Assembly (NCBI RefSeq): GCF_002259405.1
Contig: NZ_NPFW01000008.1
Span: forward strand, 62,001-126,000
From: Rhodococcus sp. 14-2483-1-2
GTDB lineage: Bacteria > Actinomycetota > Actinomycetes > Mycobacteriales > Mycobacteriaceae
Length of the DNA stretch: 64,000 nt
Reading direction: 5' to 3'
The notes under the pieces are model-generated. The model had not been told where the DNA came from and did no database searches. It saw only the letters and a program-made list of their open reading frames with translations. Positions 32,893-41,049 of the stretch are shown here, one piece after another (the first letter of the stretch is position 1; each line of letters starts with the position of its first letter). A program made the position numbers and the translations under genes.

Positions 32893-33273
32893 TCAATCCT
32901 GCAGCACCGACAACACATTGCCCGCCGGGTCCGTGAACCAGGCGATCAACGGTCCGCCGTGGCGAAAGATTCCCTTCTCGTCGGTGCCCATCTCCGGATA
33001 CTGTGCAAACACAACCCCTTTCGCAGTCAGAGCGTCGACTGCGCTCTCGATATCGGCAACCGGGAAGTTCAGGATCGTGTACTGCGCGGGCACGTGTGCG
33101 GGTCGCGGATAGATCAGCACGATCGCCCCGGTCCCGAGGTGTAGCTCGAGCATGCCCATCTCGTTCTCGGTGACCGTCAGTCCGAGGGTCTCGGCGTAGA
33201 ACGTGCGCGCCGCCTGCAGGTCGTCGACGGCGAACCCCGAGAACGGTTGCCTGGTCAGCTCCAGAATTGTCAT
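32893..33273 (-). CDS. VOC (glyoxalase/bleomycin-resistance) family protein
   Basis: 126 residues from ATG 33273. Two beta-alpha-beta-beta-beta units, with [19 protein letters not shown] near the N-terminus and [20 protein letters not shown] at the end, are diagnostic for the vicinal-oxygen-chelate fold. A metal-binding Glu/His set could be present (ELHLG, FTDPAGN). Function cannot be refined: lyase, dioxygenase-like or antibiotic-binding roles are all known. It converges with the protease gene. Confidence 0.85.
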   Translation of the reverse strand: MTILELTRQPFSGFAVDDLQAARTFYAETLGLTVTENEMGMLELHLGTGAIVLIYPRPAHVPAQYTILNFPVADIESAVDALTAKGVVFAQYPEMGTDEKGIFRHGGPLIAWFTDPAGNVLSVLQD

Positions 33274-33332
33274 CGTCGAATTATCGCGCTCTCGCACGTG
33301 CCGCGGGCGGATATCCGAGTAGCGTGGATCTC

Positions 33333-34310
33333 GTGACTATTCGCCTCGGTTACCAGATGCCCAACTTCAGCTACGACGGTTCGGTCGCAGAGCTCTTTCC
33401 CCAGGTCATCGCGCAGGCGCGCGAGGCCGAAGCGGCCGGGTTCGACACCGCATTCGTGATGGATCACTTCTACCAACTTCCCGGAATCGGCAAGCCCGAC
33501 GAGCCGATGCTCGAGGCCTACTCCGCGCTGTCCGCCCTTGCGACGGCCACCGACACCATTCAGCTCTCCGCCCTGGTCACCGGCAACACCTACCGCAATC
33601 CGGCGATCCTGGCCAAGACCGTCACCACGCTCGACGTCGTGAGCGGCGGTCGCGCGATCCTCGGAATCGGAGCCGGCTGGTACGAACTCGAGCACCAGAG
33701 CTTCGGACTCGAGTTCGGTACCTTCACCGACCGTTTCGAGCGACTCGACGAGGCATTGCAGATCATCGAACCCATGCTGCGCGGCCAGCGTCCGACGTTC
33801 GACGGCCTCTGGTACCAGGTCGAGAACGCGATGAACGAGCCGCGCATCCGCGACGATCTGCCGATCATGCTCGGCGGTGGCGGCGAGAAGAAGACCTTCG
33901 GCTTGGCCGCCCAGTTCGCCGACCATCTCAACATCATCTGCGACGCAAACGAACTGCCGCGCAAGATGGCTGCCGTGCAGGCCCGATGCGAGGAGGTCGA
34001 CCGCGACCCCAAGGACCTCGAAACGAGCTTCCTCGCCTTCGTCATCGTCGACGAGGACGGCGACAAGGCCAAGGAGTTGCAGCGCGAGTTCGTACTGAAG
34101 CAGGGCCTCGATCTGACGAACCTGTCGGAGGAGGACGCGGCGAAGGCCACCGATCGCCACTTCTGCGGAACCCCCGACGACGTTGCCGAGCAGGTGCAGA
34201 AGCGCGTCCTCGATCAGGGCGTCGACGGCATCATCATCAACCTGATCACCAACGGACACCAGCCGGGAGCCGTCGAACTGGCAGGTAAAGCCCTGAAGCC
34301 GCTCGTCTAG
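33333..34310 (+). CDS. LLM-class oxidoreductase, probably F420-dependent
   Basis: 325 residues from GTG 33333. Bacterial-luciferase-like barrel with [11 protein letters not shown] (~40), [38 protein letters not shown] (~105-123) and [21 protein letters not shown]. The GAGW and GGGGEKK pattern is that of F420-dependent enzymes of mycolic-acid actinobacteria, although FMN cannot be excluded. The substrate is unknown. Followed 52 nt later by the AIM24 genes. Confidence 0.85.
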   Translation: MTIRLGYQMPNFSYDGSVAELFPQVIAQAREAEAAGFDTAFVMDHFYQLPGIGKPDEPMLEAYSALSALATATDTIQLSALVTGNTYRNPAILAKTVTTLDVVSGGRAILGIGAGWYELEHQSFGLEFGTFTDRFERLDEALQIIEPMLRGQRPTFDGLWYQVENAMNEPRIRDDLPIMLGGGGEKKTFGLAAQFADHLNIICDANELPRKMAAVQARCEEVDRDPKDLETSFLAFVIVDEDGDKAKELQREFVLKQGLDLTNLSEEDAAKATDRHFCGTPDDVAEQVQKRVLDQGVDGIIINLITNGHQPGAVELAGKALKPLV

Positions 34311-34362
34311 ATATTTTCTCCAGCAGTAGCCGCGGGGGCGCGTGCAGTGGCATAGTTCCCCC

Positions 34363-34986
34363 GTGGCTCAGCTGAGGATGAACGGGCACCGCGTCTTGGT
34401 CGCCGACCTGACCGGCGACTCCCTGCGCGCAATGTCGGGCTCGATGGTGGCCTACGAGGGTGATGTCGCCTTCAAGAGTGCCGGCATGGGTGGTGGCGGC
34501 GGACTTCGCGCCGCACTCAAACAGAAGGTGACCGGCGAGTCGCTGTCTCTGATGGACGTGTCCGGCAAGGGCACCGTGTACTTCGCCGTCGACGCTCAGG
34601 ACATCACTCTCGTCGAGGTCCAAGGCGACAACCTTCACGTCGAGTCGTCCCAATTACTCGCTCTCACAGGGCAATTGAAGACGGACATCAAATTCTCCGG
34701 TCTACGCGGCGCGAGTTCCGGCCAGGGACTGTTCACCACCGTCGTCAGCGGATCCGGCACTGTCGCATTGCTGTCCAAGGGTGGGCCGATCATCGCCCTC
34801 GCCGTCGATCCGCAGTACCCACTCGTCGTCGATCCCGACGCCTTCGTCGCCCATCGCGGCCAGTTGAACCAGAGCTTCGTCACCGACGTCACGTGGCGTT
34901 CCGCCATCGGCGGCGGTAGCGGCGAGGCGTTCTCCCTCCGCTTCGACGGCCAGGGCGTCGTCTACATCCAACCCGAGGAGCGCTGA
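34363..34986 (+). CDS. AIM24-family protein (first of three)
   Basis: 207 residues from GTG 34363, probably leaderless, with CATAGT 6-7 nt upstream. The beta-rich AIM24/DUF124 fold shows repeated glycine-bearing strands: GSMVAYEGDVAFKS, GKGTVYFAV, GLFTTVVSGSGTVALLSKGG and a terminal GEAFSLRFDGQGVVYIQP. Bacterial members are of unknown function; the yeast protein is mitochondrial and affects membrane organisation. Two paralogues follow in a tight run, so the three probably assemble or act together. Confidence 0.9.
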   Translation: MAQLRMNGHRVLVADLTGDSLRAMSGSMVAYEGDVAFKSAGMGGGGGLRAALKQKVTGESLSLMDVSGKGTVYFAVDAQDITLVEVQGDNLHVESSQLLALTGQLKTDIKFSGLRGASSGQGLFTTVVSGSGTVALLSKGGPIIALAVDPQYPLVVDPDAFVAHRGQLNQSFVTDVTWRSAIGGGSGEAFSLRFDGQGVVYIQPEER

Positions 34987-34987
34987 C

Positions 34988-35665
34988 GTGCCGCTCGAAC
35001 TCGTCAACAGCAAAGTCGTGAAATCCGTTCTGGCACCGAATCAGAACGTGCTCGCCCGTCGTGGAGCGATGCTCTACTACACCGGCGACGTCCGGTTCGT
35101 TCCGCACTCGATGGGCGGCTCGGCCGGTGCCATGCCGGGCATGGGCGGCGTTGCAGGCATGGCCGGGCGGATGATGGCGGGCGAGCACGTGGCGATGATG
35201 GCAGCCGAGGGGCAGGGCGAGGTCTTCTACGGTCATGCCGGGTTGTACATCGAGGTGATCCACCTCGACGGTTCGTCGATGCTCACCGTCGAAGCCGATC
35301 GACTCCTGGTGCACGACGGCTACCTCCAGAGTTCCATCGTTGCTCTGACCTCGCAGGGCGGCGTCCGTGGAGCAGTGCGCGGCGCGATGACCGGGCAAGG
35401 CCTGTTCACGACACAGCTCACCGGCCAGGGCAGCGTTGCGGTTCTCTCGCACGGCGGCGCGACTCCGCTGCAGGTCGGGCCCGATCACCCCCAGGTCGTG
35501 GTGGATCCGCAGGCGTACGTCTGCCACATCGGCAACATCAACGTCGACATCTCCGCGAACGTCGGGTGGCGCGACGCCGTCGGCAAGGGCAGCGGCGAGG
35601 CGATCCAGTTGAAGATGACCGGCATGGGCACCGTGTGGGTGCAGGCGTCCGAGCAGAAGTTCTAG
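34988..35665 (+). CDS. AIM24-family protein (second of three)
   Basis: 225 residues from GTG 34988, 1 nt after the previous stop. Same fold as its neighbours: RRGAMLYYTGDVRF, GQGEVFYGHAG, GLFTTQLTGQGSVAVLSHGG and KGSGEAIQLKMTGMGTVWVQ. It carries an extra Gly/Met-rich insert (residues ~45-65, MPGMGGVAGMAGRMMAG) that is missing from the third copy, and which may be a flexible or membrane-touching loop. Function unknown. Confidence 0.9.
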   Translation: MPLELVNSKVVKSVLAPNQNVLARRGAMLYYTGDVRFVPHSMGGSAGAMPGMGGVAGMAGRMMAGEHVAMMAAEGQGEVFYGHAGLYIEVIHLDGSSMLTVEADRLLVHDGYLQSSIVALTSQGGVRGAVRGAMTGQGLFTTQLTGQGSVAVLSHGGATPLQVGPDHPQVVVDPQAYVCHIGNINVDISANVGWRDAVGKGSGEAIQLKMTGMGTVWVQASEQKF

Positions 35666-35677
35666 GAGGGACACCCC

Positions 35678-36421
35678 ATGGGTCTGGACATTCACACCCC
35701 GTACACGCTGCCGGTCAACGACAACGTCCCCGGCAACGACTACGCGTTCTGCGTCGAGCTCGCCGGCCAGCCGTGGTTCACGTCGAAGGGCGCGATGATC
35801 GCGTACTACGGCAATGTTCGCTTCGAACCGCTCGGGCAGACGTCGATGCCCGCCATTGTCGCGGCGCGGTTCTCGTCGCCGCTGTACTCGAACGACTGGG
35901 TACTCGCGCAGGGCCAGGGCAAGCTGATCCTCGGCGATCGCGGGTTCAACATCAACAGCTACGACCTCGACGACGGCAACCTCACCATCCGGGCCGCGAA
36001 CCTGCTCGCGTTCGAGCCGACTCTGGATCTCAAGCAGTCCATCGTCCCGGGATTTCTCACTCTGCTCGGTACGGGCAAGTTCCTGGCCTCGTCCAACGGC
36101 CCCGTCATGTTCGCCGAGCCACCGCTGCGTATCGACCCGGAAGCCCTTGTGGGATGGGCAGATTGCCCGTCACCGTCGCATCACTTCGACGCCGACTGGA
36201 TGCAGAACTTCCTCGGTGCGGCCCGCGGATTTCTCGGTGCCAACAGCGGCGAGGAGCGGCAGTTCGACTTCACCGGTGCCGGCACAGTGCTGATCCAGTC
36301 CAGCGAAAAGGTGCTCAACGATTCGCATCTGTTGCGCTACATCGAATCGCAGACGGTCTCGCTGGGCCAGAACTCCTTGCGAGCGCTGCACAACACCATC
36401 GGTGCCCGACTACAGCAGTAG
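35678..36421 (+). CDS. AIM24-family protein (third of three)
   Basis: 247 residues, with AGGAGGG ahead of ATG 35678. It retains the AIM24 strands (KGAMIAYYGNVRFEPL, GQGKLILGDRGFNIN, GTGKFLASSNGPVMFAEPP and EERQFDFTGAGTVLIQSSEK) but is longer, with an N-terminal ~25-residue segment and a C-terminal helix. It is 12 nt from the second paralogue, so one transcript is expected. Differences in size suggest specialised subunits and not simple redundancy. Confidence 0.9.
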   Translation: MGLDIHTPYTLPVNDNVPGNDYAFCVELAGQPWFTSKGAMIAYYGNVRFEPLGQTSMPAIVAARFSSPLYSNDWVLAQGQGKLILGDRGFNINSYDLDDGNLTIRAANLLAFEPTLDLKQSIVPGFLTLLGTGKFLASSNGPVMFAEPPLRIDPEALVGWADCPSPSHHFDADWMQNFLGAARGFLGANSGEERQFDFTGAGTVLIQSSEKVLNDSHLLRYIESQTVSLGQNSLRALHNTIGARLQQ

Positions 36422-36506
36422 CGCGGCTCGCAGCACCTCGACGGTATGCACGGCGGCTGTTCGGAGAAAACGCGCATACTGGAGTATCACCTGAGGAGGT
36501 ACCGCC

Positions 36507-36833
36507 ATGGCCAACCAAGGACCCTTCGGATTCGGATCCGACGACTTCGACAAGTTCGCTCGTGAGGCAACCGAGGGACTACGTGAGGTGGTCGGCTCAC
36601 TGTTCGCATCCAACGCCGGGGCACCCAAAGCTCCGCCTGAGCCCGAAACCACAGGTCAGAAGGGTGACGGAGTCTGGGCGATCTACAGCGTCGACGACGC
36701 CGGATCACCCCAGATCGACCAGCTCTACGCCACCGAACTCGATACGCTCCGTGCACACAAGGACAACACCGACCCGCGTCGACGCGTCCGCTTCCTGCCC
36801 TACGGCGTGAGCGTCAGCGTTCTGGAGGACTGA
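36507..36833 (+). CDS. Conserved hypothetical protein, small acidic
   Basis: 108 residues, with a strong GAGGAGG ribosome site. Two parts can be seen: an N-terminal helix (FDKFAREATEGLREVVGSLF) followed by a Pro-rich linker, and a C-terminal domain starting GVWAIYSVDDAGSPQIDQLY. No signal peptide, membrane segment or metal-ligand cluster. Not recognised by name. It follows the AIM24 genes by 85 nt and a terminator-like hairpin begins at its stop codon. Confidence 0.7.
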   Translation: MANQGPFGFGSDDFDKFAREATEGLREVVGSLFASNAGAPKAPPEPETTGQKGDGVWAIYSVDDAGSPQIDQLYATELDTLRAHKDNTDPRRRVRFLPYGVSVSVLED

Positions 36834-36879
36834 ATCGGGTGCACTGGACCGCGCTCAGCGCGGCTGGCTGCACCGGATT
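36833..36879 (+). terminator. Nested hairpin terminator after the 108-residue gene
   Basis: An outer stem (36833-36843 with 36869-36879, 11 bp, one mismatch) surrounds an inner 6-bp GC stem (CCGCGC-TCA-GCGCGG). The fold sits directly after the stop codon. The rest of the gap to 37090 shows no ORF or repeat I can support. Confidence 0.5.
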
Positions 36880-37090
36880 CATGCATGCTCGACTCGGACT
36901 GCGGCGATACCCGGACCTCACGGGTACCGATCGGTGCCGCAAACCGCGATGCAGGAGTGCGAGTCGGTCTCGAACAGAAGATTCGCGGGTTTCACGATGG
37001 CTTTGCTGCGCCGCGCCCGAAAAGTGCCAAACGGTCTATTTTGAGGCAGACTCTGATGCGAACGATGCCACTCGACGACGAGGAACCTTC

Positions 37091-37612
37091 ATGCGAACGA
37101 CATTGCGCACCTTGACCATTGCCTCGGCTTGCACCACCCTCGCCCTCGTTGCACCCGCGTCGGCCCTCGCGGCCGAACCCGGGGACATCACATTCTCGTT
37201 CGCGGTCGACGGAACCAGCGTGACCAATACGATCACCAATTCCTCGGGCACGGTTATCGGCTGTGGAACATCGCTCGCACCTGCGCCGAACGGTGTTCTT
37301 CCTCCGGTCCTCGAGGTGATCGGCAACGGGCAGTCCCTGTACACCAACGGAGACACCCAGCCGGGTTCGACGGTCCAGACGATTACCGACGTCCCGGCCG
37401 GCTCCTACGTGGCGCTGGCATCGTGCACTTCCGTCGACGGGGACACCACCACCGCATGGATCTCGGATTACCCCGGACTCGACGAATTTCTGAACGGGCT
37501 TCCCTGGACTTCATACAAGGTGGAGCAGTCCTCCACTGTCGTCACCGTCGAGCCGAGTACGCCGGCCCCCGATCTCGGATCCATACTGGACAGCGGTAGC
37601 GCCGCCAACTGA
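37091..37612 (+). CDS. Secreted hypothetical protein
   Basis: 173 residues from ATG 37091 with GAGGAAC upstream. Residues 1-28 form a classical signal peptide ending in ASALAAE. The mature part is Gly/Thr/Ser-rich and beta-like, with two cysteines (~58 and ~115) that may form a disulphide, and Pro/Ser-rich C-terminus. The pattern resembles small secreted proteins of mycolic-acid bacteria. Function is unknown. The following glycosyltransferase converges with no gap. Confidence 0.75.
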   Translation: MRTTLRTLTIASACTTLALVAPASALAAEPGDITFSFAVDGTSVTNTITNSSGTVIGCGTSLAPAPNGVLPPVLEVIGNGQSLYTNGDTQPGSTVQTITDVPAGSYVALASCTSVDGDTTTAWISDYPGLDEFLNGLPWTSYKVEQSSTVVTVEPSTPAPDLGSILDSGSAAN

Positions 37613-38761
37613 TCACACAAGAAACGCGACTACCGCATCCACTGCATGGTCGACGCCACCGTGCGCCCGCACCTCTGCACTGATCCCCGTTGCGCGTGGT
37701 GCGAATTCGCGAGCTTCGGCAACGGCGTCGGCCAGGACCGCAGCCGTGACCTTCTCGAATTCCAGGTGCACGCCTACCCCGAGTTCGGCGAGCATCGCGG
37801 CGTTGCCGAATTGATCGACGGCCTGCGGGACCGCGACGGTCGGCACACCGAACCACAGCGCCTCGGTACACCCACCCATCCCGGCGTGGGTGATGAACAC
37901 GGTGGCAGCGTCCAGCACCGCGAGCTGCGGAACATGTTCGTGTACTTCGATATTCGCGGGTAGCTCTCCGAGCACGGCCGGGTCGACGCGTCGGCCGATG
38001 GAGATCACCACGTGCCAGTCTGTGTTCGCGAACGTCTCGATGCACAGGCGGTAGAACTCCGGTCGCTCGTTGAATCCGGTGCCGAGGGAGATGTACAGGA
38101 CAGGCGCGTCGGGTGCCGTCCAGCTTCGGTCCTGCAGGCGTACCGGATCGAGGCACGGCCCGACGAACTGCACCGAATCCGGTACCCGATCCGCATGGGG
38201 CTGCATCACTTTCGGGATCAGCGACAGACAGTGCTGCGGGTAGGTGATCCACTCCCACGGATCGGCGTCGATGTCGTTCTCTCGCAACCAGGCTGCATAG
38301 GTTTCGCGATACGCAACGCCGGTCGGCGACTCTCGAATGGAGGTCATCCCATCACCGAGGTCCTCGGCGTATCCATCCCACGCCACATACGTCGGCGACA
38401 GTTGCACTGCCGTCACCCCGTATCGCACACCGAGGACGGGTGCCGTCATTCCGCCGATGTCGTACAGGAACAGATCCGGCTGATCGTCGTCGTAGAACGC
38501 GGTGAGCACGGGATACGACGCAATTGCCTCGTCGAGGAAGACCTGCATCGCCGCCGCCGGATCGTCCGGCCACGACGCCTCTCCGTCGGGAAGTATCGAG
38601 GTGAACGGCACCACTTCGACTCCCGCGGGTTCGACCACGTGTCGCAGAGAATCACCGACGGCATAGGTGACGCGATGCCCGCGCCGGACCAGCTCGGCTA
38701 TCACGGCCAGCGATGGATAGATATGACTCGGGGCCGTCGTGCCGATCATGGCGATGTGCAT
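37613..38761 (-). CDS. GT1-family macrolide-type glycosyltransferase
   Basis: 382 residues from ATG 38761. GT-B fold: N-terminal MIGTTAPSHIYPSLAVIAEL (4-23) for acceptor binding and a C-terminal nucleotide-sugar site with VLYISLGTGF (~223), VEHEHVPQ-like strand HEHVPQLAVL, and THAGMGGCTEALWFGVPTV (~293-311), the MGT/UGT signature. It may glycosylate a macrolide, a xenobiotic or a cell-surface lipid. It neighbours an ArsR/MFS drug-export pair, so a detoxification role is possible. Confidence 0.88.
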   Translation of the reverse strand: MHIAMIGTTAPSHIYPSLAVIAELVRRGHRVTYAVGDSLRHVVEPAGVEVVPFTSILPDGEASWPDDPAAAMQVFLDEAIASYPVLTAFYDDDQPDLFLYDIGGMTAPVLGVRYGVTAVQLSPTYVAWDGYAEDLGDGMTSIRESPTGVAYRETYAAWLRENDIDADPWEWITYPQHCLSLIPKVMQPHADRVPDSVQFVGPCLDPVRLQDRSWTAPDAPVLYISLGTGFNERPEFYRLCIETFANTDWHVVISIGRRVDPAVLGELPANIEVHEHVPQLAVLDAATVFITHAGMGGCTEALWFGVPTVAVPQAVDQFGNAAMLAELGVGVHLEFEKVTAAVLADAVAEAREFAPRATGISAEVRAHGGVDHAVDAVVAFLV

Positions 38762-38795
38762 GGTGCCCACCGTAAGGCGCATCGCGTGCGGAGAG

Positions 38796-39110
38796 CTAGT
38801 GGATTTCGTTGGCGATCAGATCCAGCAAGCCGGGAAATCGATCGTTCAGCTCCTGGCGTCGCAGCGTCACTTTGCGGCTGTTTCCGCGATCGACCTGGAA
38901 CACGAGTCCGGCTTCCCGCAGCACTCGAAAGTGATGCGTCAGAGTCGATTTGGTGACGCCGAGCTCGAACGACATGCAGGTTCGCTCGGCACCGTCGTCG
39001 TCGCCGACGAGTTCGGTGACCACTTTGCGCCGCAGTGGATCCGCCAGTGCAGACATCACCGCGCCGAGTTGCATTTCCTCGGGCTCCGGATGCCCGTTCT
39101 CGTCTGCCAT
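38796..39110 (-). CDS. ArsR-family winged-helix repressor
   Basis: 104 residues. The winged helix runs from MSALADPLRRKVVTELVG to GVTKSTLTHHFRVLREAGLV (~18-70), with VDRGNSRKVTLRR as the wing. It has no obvious Cys-metal site, so it may sense a ligand other than metals. It is divergent from an MFS gene with two similar inverted repeats between, suggesting repression of both. Confidence 0.9.
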   Translation of the reverse strand: MADENGHPEPEEMQLGAVMSALADPLRRKVVTELVGDDDGAERTCMSFELGVTKSTLTHHFRVLREAGLVFQVDRGNSRKVTLRRQELNDRFPGLLDLIANEIH

Positions 39111-39129
39111 GAGCTCCTCCCCACAACAA

Positions 39130-39182
39130 GGTACGACTTGCGCCGTACCTTCAAACCTGGTCTAGTACGAAAACCATCGTAC
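39130..39182. promoter_or_regulatory. Two candidate ArsR operators
   Basis: Inverted repeats GGTACG-N8-CGTACC (39130-39149) and GTACG-N8-CGTAC (39165-39182) share the same half-site GTACG and the same 8-nt spacer, and lie 15 nt apart in the 90-bp gap between arsR and the MFS gene. Two matching sites make accidental repeats less likely. Confidence 0.65.
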
Positions 39183-39200
39183 CTAAGCCAAGGGGGATCC

Positions 39201-40484
39201 ATGAGAGCAGTTCTGCCGGTCGTACTCGCAGCACAGTTCGTCGTACCGATGTCCATCTCGGGCACCGCCATCGCGCTCCCGGTGATCGCCGCAGATCTCG
39301 GCTCCGATCCGACACCGCTGCAATGGGTCGTCAACGGCTTCAACGTTGCCTTCGCGTTGTTCACCGTCGTCTGGGGTGCGGTCTCGGATCGCATCGGCCA
39401 CCGCACGTCGTTCCGCATCGGCGTCGTGCTCACGGCTGTCGCCAGCCTGGCCAGTGCACTGGCACCCTCCTTGCTCCTGCTCGACGCCGCGAGAGTCCTC
39501 GCCGGCATCGGTGCCGCAGCAGTACTGGTGGGCTCGACGTCCATTCTTTCGCTGCATTTCGAGGGGACCGAACGAGCGACGGCGTTCGCCCTGTTCGGCA
39601 CCGTGAACGGACTGGGGTTGGCACTCGGGCCGACCATCTCCGGACTGCTGATCGCCGTGCTCGATTGGCGTGGAGTGTTCGCCGCTCAGGCACTCGTCCT
39701 TCTGGTCGCGGCCGTCGGCACCCTGGCCCTGCCGGCACTACGCACCCCCACCACACCATCGACACTGCTCGATTTCGGCCTACTGCGTAACCGTCGTTTC
39801 CTCGCACTGTGCCTGGTACCGGTCGCCGGAGCCATCGGATTCGTCACCCTGCTCACCTATCTGCCCGCTGCGCTCAGCGCCGTCGCGTCTCTGACGCCGG
39901 GACGGGCCGGACTGTTCATGCTGGCGATGACGATTCCGGTACTGATCGCTCCGTTGACGGTCGCCAGAGCGATCACCGCCTTCGAGGCCGTCACCCCGAA
40001 CCGTGTGATCGGCACGAGTCTCGGCTTCCTGGTACTCGGGAATCTCGGCATGCTGGCCCTGCAACCAGGCGTCTCGCTCGCCGCCGTCGTGGTCCCGATG
40101 ATTCTGTTGGGGCTCGGATTCGGGCTCCCGATCGGGCTGGTCGACGGCGAAGCACTCGCTGCGGTTCCGCCGCACAGCAGCGGCACCGCAGCAGGAGTAC
40201 TCAATCTCTTCCGCATCGGTAGCGAGGCCGTGATGGTCGCCGGCTACGCCTGGCTGCTGACGATCCTCGTCCGCGGACGTGTGCCCGGCGAGGCCGACGC
40301 CGAGGCAGCGGCGGCCGGGCAACCGGGGTTCGCCGACGCCTACGCCCACGCCTTCACCGAAGTCATCGCCCTGGTGGTGGTCGCCGTGGCCGTCACCGCA
40401 GCGCTGATCGTCGTGCTTTCCCGGACGGGCAGGTCCGACGTATCGTCGGCGAATGTCCTTTCTGAAACCGGTGACCCTCACTGA
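39201..40484 (+). CDS. MFS transporter, DHA1/DHA2-like, 12 helices
   Basis: 427 residues with AGGGGG ribosome site. TM1 has MSISGTAIALPVIAADLG, the loop after TM2 reads GAVSDRIGHRTSF (motif A), and FGTVNGLGLALGPTISGL is motif C of drug-proton antiporters. Shorter than 14-helix DHA2 proteins; the central region shows fewer helices. Probably an exporter induced when the divergent ArsR repressor releases its operators. Its 3' end overlaps the GNAT gene start by 32 nt. Confidence 0.87.
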   Translation: MRAVLPVVLAAQFVVPMSISGTAIALPVIAADLGSDPTPLQWVVNGFNVAFALFTVVWGAVSDRIGHRTSFRIGVVLTAVASLASALAPSLLLLDAARVLAGIGAAAVLVGSTSILSLHFEGTERATAFALFGTVNGLGLALGPTISGLLIAVLDWRGVFAAQALVLLVAAVGTLALPALRTPTTPSTLLDFGLLRNRRFLALCLVPVAGAIGFVTLLTYLPAALSAVASLTPGRAGLFMLAMTIPVLIAPLTVARAITAFEAVTPNRVIGTSLGFLVLGNLGMLALQPGVSLAAVVVPMILLGLGFGLPIGLVDGEALAAVPPHSSGTAAGVLNLFRIGSEAVMVAGYAWLLTILVRGRVPGEADAEAAAAGQPGFADAYAHAFTEVIALVVVAVAVTAALIVVLSRTGRSDVSSANVLSETGDPH

Positions 40485-41040
40485 CGATCTCGTGACCCTC
40501 GAGCCGCTGAGCCACGATCATCTCGAAGGTCTGTGCGACGCCGCCCGCGACGGCGAGCTGTGGAATCTCTGGTACACCAGCGTGCCGAAGCCCGAGGAGA
40601 TGGCCGCCGAGATCGACCGTCGACTCGGACTGCTCGACGCAGGCACCATGCTTCCGTTCACGCTGCGCCGCAACGACACCGGGCAGATCATCGGAGCGAC
40701 GACATTCTGCAACGCCGACGCCACCAACCGTCGCGTCGAAATCGGATACACCTGGAATGCCCGCTCCGCGCACGGAACCGGCACCAATCCCGCGAGCAAA
40801 CTGCTGCTGTTGACGCATGCATTCGAGGAACTGGGATGCATCGCCGTCGAATTTCGTACCCACTGGATGAACCTGCAGTCGCGGACGGCGATCGCGAAAC
40901 TGGGTGCGAAGCAGGACGGAATTCTGCGCAATCATCAACGCATGTCCGACGGTTCGTTGCGCGACACCGTCGTGTTCTCGATCATCGAATCCGAATGGCC
41001 CACCGTCCGCAACGAACTCCGCAGGCGTACCTCACGGTAG
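40453..41040 (+). CDS. GNAT-family N-acetyltransferase (RimJ/RimL-like)
   Basis: 195 residues. Acetyltransferase_3 type: N-terminal LTDDLVTLEPLSHDHLEGLC, the strand GQIIGATTF, the acetyl-CoA region HGTGTNPASKLLLLTHAFE (~118-136) and NLQSRTAIAKLGAKQDGILR. The usual R/Q-x-x-G-x-G/A loop is changed to HGTGTN. It may acetylate ribosomal proteins, antibiotics or small amines. Overlap with the MFS gene suggests a combined export-and-modification resistance operon. Confidence 0.85.
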   Translation: MSFLKPVTLTDDLVTLEPLSHDHLEGLCDAARDGELWNLWYTSVPKPEEMAAEIDRRLGLLDAGTMLPFTLRRNDTGQIIGATTFCNADATNRRVEIGYTWNARSAHGTGTNPASKLLLLTHAFEELGCIAVEFRTHWMNLQSRTAIAKLGAKQDGILRNHQRMSDGSLRDTVVFSIIESEWPTVRNELRRRTSR

Positions 41041-41049
41041 GTTGACCCC

